Shown here piece by piece: positions 62,088-64,000 of a stretch of DNA of 64,000 bases (position 1 is the stretch's first letter; the number at the start of each line of letters is the position of its first letter). Made by a program: the position numbers and the translations under genes. Origin of the DNA: Psychrobacillus faecigallinarum (GTDB lineage Bacteria > Bacillota > Bacilli > Bacillales_A > Planococcaceae). The stretch spans positions 62,001 through 126,000 of the forward strand of contig NZ_JACSQO010000001.1 in NCBI RefSeq assembly GCF_014836595.1, in the 5' to 3' direction. The notes under the pieces are model-generated. The model saw only the letters and a program-made list of their open reading frames with translations. It was not told where the DNA came from and ran no database searches.

Positions 62088-63634
62088 TATATACCCACCT
62101 TTTCTTCAATTGTCGCTTCTACTAGTTCACCTGTCAGTGACCATGTTTTAGCATCTGTAATTCTGACTTTAACAAGCTGACCAATTATATCCTTCGGTCC
62201 AACGAAATTTACTAGCTTGCTTTTTCGAGTATATCCAGCAAGTACATCAGGGTTGTTTTTACTTTCCCCTTCTACTAATACCTCTACAATATCCCCTTCA
62301 TGCTTTTTCATAGCAGTGGCAGACATTTCGTTTACTAAAGCATTTAAGCGTTGAAGTCGTTCTTTTTTAACTTCCATAGGCACATTATCAATCATTTTAG
62401 CTGCAGGTGTGCCTTCTCGTGGAGAATAAATATAAGTGTAAGCAATTTCAAATCCTACTTCTTTATAAAGAGAAAGCGTTTCCTCAAACTGCTCATCAGT
62501 TTCATTAGGGAAACCAACAATAATATCAGTAGACAATGAAGCATTTGGAATAGCTGCCTTGATTTTTCTTACAAGCTCTAGGTAGTGTTCTCTTGTATAT
62601 TTTCGAGCCATGATTTTAAGAATATCGGTTGAACCTGATTGAACTGGTAAATGAATATGCTCTACCAAATTCCCTCCCTTTGCTAACACTTCGATTAAAT
62701 GATCATCAAAGTCTCTCGGGTGACTAGTCATGAAGCGAATTCTTGCTACATCAATTTTTCTTAAATCATCCATCAGATCTCCAAAACGATAGTCTAAGTC
62801 AGTAAAATCTTTACCATAGGCGTTTACATTTTGACCTAGAAGGGTAATTTCTTTATATCCTTGAGCTGCCAGATGACGGATTTCTTGAATGATATCCTCT
62901 GGTCGACGGCTACGTTCCTTACCTCGTGTATACGGTACGATGCAATATGTACAAAACTTATCACAACCATACATGATGTTTACCCATGCTTTAATAGATC
63001 CCTTACGCACACGTGGAAGGTTCTCGATTACATCTCCTTCTTTAGACCAAACTTCAATTACCATTTCTTTTGATAGGTATGCTTCGTTTAGAATATTAGG
63101 TAGACGATGAATATTATGTGTACCGAAAATCATATCTACTTGATCGTAGGTTTTTAATATTTTCTTCACAACTGATTCTTCCTGTGACATACAGCCACAA
63201 ACACCAATAAGTAAATCAGGATTGCTTCTTCTTAAATGCTTTAAATGCCCAAGCTCACCAAATACTTTGTTTTCCGCATTTTCACGAATTGCACATGTAT
63301 TTAGTAGAATGACGTTGGCATCTTCCACTGTGTTCGTCGGCTCATATCCCAATTGCATGAAAATACCAGCCATTACTTCTGTATCGTGCTCATTCATTTG
63401 ACATCCGTAGGTACGTATATAAAATTTACGATTTTGTCCCATCCCTTTGAATTCATCTGCAATTGAAAAGTCGTTGTGGTAAGCCACTTCTTCTTTCCCA
63501 CGTTTTTTTGCATCTTTTAAGGACGGGGGAGTGTAAACTGCTTGAAAATATTTACTATAATCTTTCTCCATTTTTTTTTCTGGAGAAGTAGTTTCTTTAA
63601 TTTGAGTACTTTGTAAACGTGATTCCTCGTTCAT
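62087..63634 (-). CDS. miaB: tRNA-2-methylthio-N6-dimethylallyladenosine synthase MiaB
   Basis: 515 aa from the ATG at 63634, which follows AAAGGGGAG; the longer open frame to 63724 has no ribosome binding site. The first iron-sulfur cluster uses cysteines in [20 protein letters not shown] and [10 protein letters not shown]. The radical SAM CxxxCxxC is in [15 protein letters not shown], and a TRAM domain ends the protein. It adds the methylthio group to i6A37 of tRNAs. The miaB-ricA order matches Bacillus subtilis ymcB-ymcA. Confidence 0.97.
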   Translation of the reverse strand: MNEESRLQSTQIKETTSPEKKMEKDYSKYFQAVYTPPSLKDAKKRGKEEVAYHNDFSIADEFKGMGQNRKFYIRTYGCQMNEHDTEVMAGIFMQLGYEPTNTVEDANVILLNTCAIRENAENKVFGELGHLKHLRRSNPDLLIGVCGCMSQEESVVKKILKTYDQVDMIFGTHNIHRLPNILNEAYLSKEMVIEVWSKEGDVIENLPRVRKGSIKAWVNIMYGCDKFCTYCIVPYTRGKERSRRPEDIIQEIRHLAAQGYKEITLLGQNVNAYGKDFTDLDYRFGDLMDDLRKIDVARIRFMTSHPRDFDDHLIEVLAKGGNLVEHIHLPVQSGSTDILKIMARKYTREHYLELVRKIKAAIPNASLSTDIIVGFPNETDEQFEETLSLYKEVGFEIAYTYIYSPREGTPAAKMIDNVPMEVKKERLQRLNALVNEMSATAMKKHEGDIVEVLVEGESKNNPDVLAGYTRKSKLVNFVGPKDIIGQLVKVRITDAKTWSLTGELVEATIEEKVGI

Positions 63635-63795
63635 AAGAACTCCCCTTTCTTTCATTCGCCAAAATCCGTATATCCATCCTATTATACTGAATAGTGCTCC
63701 ATTGCTACAAGGTATTAAGCTCAAAAGTTCTTATTTAGACAAAATATATAAGGTTTTTGAGGTTTATGTGATGTTTTACATAGAATTAGATAGGC

Positions 63796-64000
63796 TTAAG
63801 AGCACTTTGCTTCTATTTACGAGACACTTTCACCTATCTTAGGAGTGGGTTTCAGCTATTTAGGAGCGCTTTTCTTCTTTTTAGGGGCGTTCCACTGATT
63901 TAGGAGCACTTTACTTCCATTTACGAGACACTTTCGCCTATTTAGGGGCGGGTTTCTGCCATTTAGGGGCGCTTTTCTACTTTTTAGGGGCGTTCCCCTG
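63796..64000. repeat. 21-bp phased intergenic repeat, TTTAGGGGCG family, runs off the window
   Basis: Cores such as TTTAGGAGCGCTTT, TTTACGAGACACTTT and TTTAGGGGCGGGTTT begin near 63816, 63838, 63859, 63880, 63899, 63920, 63941, 63962 and 63983. Steps are 19 to 22, mostly 21. Six-base spacers of the type (C)TTCTA or CGCCTA vary. The block lies upstream of miaB. Confidence 0.85.

Noticed and set aside
63635..63724. N-terminal extension of MiaB
   Set aside because: No ribosome binding site; the ATG at 63634 follows AAAGGGGAG and gives the usual MiaB length.
1..64000. tRNA or rRNA genes
   Set aside because: I saw no cloverleaf with a TTCGAATC-type arm and CCA end, nor any rRNA signature.

Overview
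The window reads as a chromosomal segment of a low-GC, Gram-positive, rod-type Bacillota. The miaB-ricA pair, PncA/PncB NAD salvage, an LXG toxin, SstT, EcsC and YxjI homologues and AGGAGG-type ribosome binding sites all fit Bacillales. A Psychrobacillus/Lysinibacillus-like member of the Caryophanaceae is my guess from gene content, not a measurement. No rRNA, tRNA, CRISPR array or complete prophage is visible. Most genes lie on the minus strand.

Bases 1-9700 are an accessory region: a graveyard and reservoir of polymorphic toxin and immunity cassettes. One complete LXG-type (type VII secretion) toxin with an LHH-motif nuclease tip and its SUKH immunity gene sits at 7474-9676. Downstream of it, in the same orientation, come a broken serine recombinase, a broken IS110-family element, and a string of orphan toxin tips each followed by its own immunity gene. 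These are an HNH tip with a SUKH gene, an unknown tip with a 109-aa gene, a frameshifted PoNe-type DNase with an intact PoNi-type immunity gene, a dead immunity gene, and an SHH-motif tip with a SUKH gene that runs off the window. The first and last toxins share a 200-nt block just before the tip, the expected substrate for tip swapping by recombination.

Bases 10000-20300 hold a membrane-bound diguanylate cyclase, a YxlEFG/Ytr-like ABC transporter operon with a GntR regulator whose end is frameshifted, a divergent winged-helix regulator, an unexplained hairpin-rich segment (about 17205-17345), several unknown proteins and an alpha/beta hydrolase cut by a stop codon. Bases 20382-24000 are an NAD salvage operon (NrtR-like Nudix regulator, nicotinamidase, nicotinate phosphoribosyltransferase, NadD-like adenylyltransferase) with a clear promoter and a palindromic operator.

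Bases 24200-54700 are a loose collection of one- and two-gene units: GNAT acetyltransferases, Nudix and VOC proteins, DinB-like proteins, methyltransferases, an OppA-like lipoprotein, a PBP4-type carboxypeptidase, SstT, EcsC, SelO, an XRE regulator with a matching palindromic operator, and an MFS exporter. Several are pseudogenes with a single lesion. Bases 54998-57728 hold an ABC-2 transporter plus a degenerate-ATPase/LytTR fusion regulator. Bases 57837-61422 are a TAXI-type TRAP transporter (permease, DUF1850 protein, binding protein). Bases 61653-63634 are ricA and miaB.

The most unusual feature is a set of intergenic 'phrase' repeats at seven places (24071, 26784, 28491, 33343, 46645, 56637, 63796). 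Their cores have five different sequences, yet in every one the core recurs every 20-22 bp, mostly exactly 21, about two turns of B-DNA. I do not recognise these as a described element class.
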